From Alisma plantago-aquatica (taxonomy: Eukaryota > Streptophyta > Magnoliopsida > Alismatales > Alismataceae), in the NCBI GenBank assembly GCA_963693085.1, contig OY856412.1, positions 1,056,628,244-1,056,692,243 of the forward strand: a stretch of 64,000 nucleotides of DNA, read 5' to 3'. A program made the translations under genes and the position numbers. Of the stretch, positions 62,507-64,000 are shown piece after piece (positions within the stretch are counted from its first letter, which is position 1; each line of letters begins with the position of its first letter). The notes beneath the pieces were generated by a model, which was given only the letters and a program-made list of their open reading frames with translations, was not told the DNA's origin and searched no databases.

Positions 62507-63358
62507 CCTAGACATTCTTTGATTAACAACAATAAGGGTTCTGTTGAGAGTAGGGTAAAACCCACAATCGACTGTTCATTTAAAAGAAGCCATACATTGT
62601 CAACAAGTAAGCTCCTTAAGTTGATCATATAAAGGAAACCATCTAAATAACATTATTAGGACCAACATATTACATTAGCCATCATTCCACTTTATTGTAG
62701 GAATAAGCATTAGATCTTGACCATTGGGTCAAGTTCATATGTTAAAACCATCAATTACAGTATAGGTTCGACCATTACATCAAGTGACCGAAGAAACCAT
62801 TGGTCTAAGGCTTAATTGATGCTATAACTATATGATTAACTCACCATAAGTTTTGGAGACCTGATCCACCATCATTAGTGACCATCAAGTCACCATAGGT
62901 TGTTAGATCAACACTATATTCATTAATCATCATCAAATATTAAGCTAATGCCATCATTGATTGATAACATCAGTAGGGTACTTAAAGGTTCATCATTAAA
63001 ATTCTAATTGATCCAAAACCTAACAGAAGGGGGTGACCATAGGTTGTAACCATCATCTGAAACCTTTGATCCCGACCAAGTCATGAAGACAACACCATAG
63101 AGTTGTTGCAATGGTACCATCATCGGGTCATGGGTTTATAGAAGAAATCATCTTAAAACCCTAAAATTGACCATTGGTTGATAGGTTCTTAGCACCATAG
63201 GTTGTCAAACCAACCTGATCCAAGTCATATTATACCTTAGGACTAATGTACATATGATCATAGGTTCATCTAGAACTGAAATCAGAACAGGGAATATTAT
63301 AAAAATCGAAATTCAAGTCAAGCATATCTTGTTAATGCATGGATCATCATTTAAAAGG
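62507..63358 (-). repeat. Gypsy C second LTR, fragment
   Basis: The 850 bp match 59917-60768 of the first C LTR almost base for base, e.g. CCTAGACATTCTTTGATTAA at both starts and CATGGATCATCATTTAAAAG at both ends. The copy of the CACCATAGGTTGT array is at 62855-63215. The fragment starts in mid-LTR, so the interior deletion removed the LTR start and the primer site. It is cut on the right by a LINE. Confidence 0.88.
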
Positions 63359-63999
63359 CAGTGTTGTCGTGAACTGCAACGGCACGGGTGTAAGCAAACA
63401 GAAGGGAAGGGAGAGGAGAGGTGACTCGGGGGGTACTGACGGGGGGCGCGGTGGATGGAGGAAGCCAATGCAAGGAAGGTTGAAGATCAACGTCGATGGG
63501 TCTGTCGGGGAGGATGGAGGGGCGGGGATTGGTTGGGCTGTTAGGGACGATGCTGGCAGTTTAGTGGAGGTTGTGGGGGAGAAGGTCAGCATAGGGACGG
63601 GTGTCACCATATCGGAGTTACTAGTGGTAAGAGCAGCACTGCAATGGGCAATCATAAAAGGATACGATGTCATTGAGGTGGAGACGGGTTCTATGGAGGC
63701 CGTCCATGCTTGCACAACCAAGAAGGCACGTCCGGACTATGTTTGAGCCATTGCGGAAGATGTCAAAGAGTTGAAGAAATTTTTTTCCTTCTGTAGTTTG
63801 AGTCATGTTAATCGTAGATGTAATAGAGTAGCCCACAAGGTGGCCAATTTGGCTCGTCGGGGTCATGCAACTAGGTTTTCTTTGTCGAGTCATTTCCCTT
63901 TGAACTTGCAGTCGATTGTAAATCTGGATTTGTTTAGTTAGTGATAGCAACAGGGAGTCCCAATCATAGGTCTTCCCGTCCCCCTTTCAAAAAAAAAAA
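63359..63999 (+). mobile_element. 5'-truncated LINE 3' end with poly-A tail
   Basis: GC-rich sequence starts abruptly after CATTTAAAAGG of the Gypsy C LTR and ends in A11 (63989-63999). The body encodes an RNase H-like tail. The downstream target duplication would lie past the window edge. Its 3' end (CCCGTCCCCCTTTC plus poly-A) differs from the other two LINEs, so it is a different family. Confidence 0.8.
63453..63941 (+). pseudogene. LINE RNase H-like domain with one in-frame stop
   Basis: The frame reads WRKPMQGRLKINVDGSVGEDGGAGIGWAVRDD, then ISELLVVRAALQWAI and VIEVETGSMEAVHA. It reaches a TGA at 63744-63746 and continues in the same frame through HVNRRCNRVAHKVANLARRG to a stop at about 63941. 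This is an RVT_3-type RNase H. The first Asp and the Glu are kept. The third acidic position (usually ETDS) reads ETGS, and the fourth has His (VAH), a variant seen in plant copies. It is probably not active. Confidence 0.82.
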
Positions 64000-64000
64000 C

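Overview
This 64-kb window is plant nuclear DNA and consists almost entirely of nested, mostly decayed transposable elements. I found no host gene that I could support. A flowering plant with a large, repeat-rich genome fits best: the window holds SIRE-like Copia and chromodomain (Tekay/Del-like) Gypsy elements with initiator-Met-type primer sites, a CACTA (En/Spm) transposon with TNP2, En/Spm-type and Ulp1 domains, and L1-type LINEs with DUF4283 and RNase H domains. Domain names rest on recognised motifs, not on searches; the species cannot be told.

Layout, left to right. (1) 1-1975: start of a minus-strand Copia element (gag, primer site, one 1.38-kb LTR) that runs off the left edge. (2) 1976-2590: AT-rich LTR-like debris with a 24-29-bp tandem repeat. 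(3) 2590-11956: a CACTA element on the plus strand. It has subterminal nested palindromes, a GC-rich leader, a TNP2-like gene (4469-7723) broken by three in-frame stops, and a multi-exon second gene (7846-11030) ending in an Ulp1-type cysteine protease domain. Only the right terminus (CACTA, in reverse) is present. (4) 11957-16057: anonymous DNA, a 5'-truncated LINE with a 12-bp target duplication, and long (TA)n tracts. (5) 16058-22171: a near-full-length but mutated LINE. (6) 22183-24164: anonymous AT-rich DNA. (7) 24165-29425: a deletion-derived SIRE-like Copia element (minus strand) that keeps both LTRs, a polypurine tract, a primer site and gag scraps but has no pol. (8) 29426-30275: anonymous DNA. 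(9) 30276-63358: three nested Tekay-like Gypsy elements, all on the minus strand. Element A (30276-42052) is old. Element C is inserted in A's right LTR from 42053. Element B (42543-57486) is young and is inserted in C's LTR with a perfect 5-bp duplication, ATAAC. (10) 63359-64000: another LINE 3' end with a poly-A tail, inserted in the residue of C's second LTR.

Element B is the best-preserved unit. Its gag-pol is one 1552-codon frame interrupted only by five stop codons, each one C-to-T or G-to-A transition from a sense codon. The most unusual feature of the window is non-coding. Unrelated elements carry arrays of short inverted motifs: CGGTCGA..TCGACCG in a Copia LTR and in the CACTA subterminal regions, a weaker form in the second Copia, and CGGTCT-TG-AGACCG in Gypsy B. 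In the CACTA element these are assembled into palindromes of 100 to 250 bp. Gypsy A and C carry different family-specific motif arrays in the same broad part of their LTRs.
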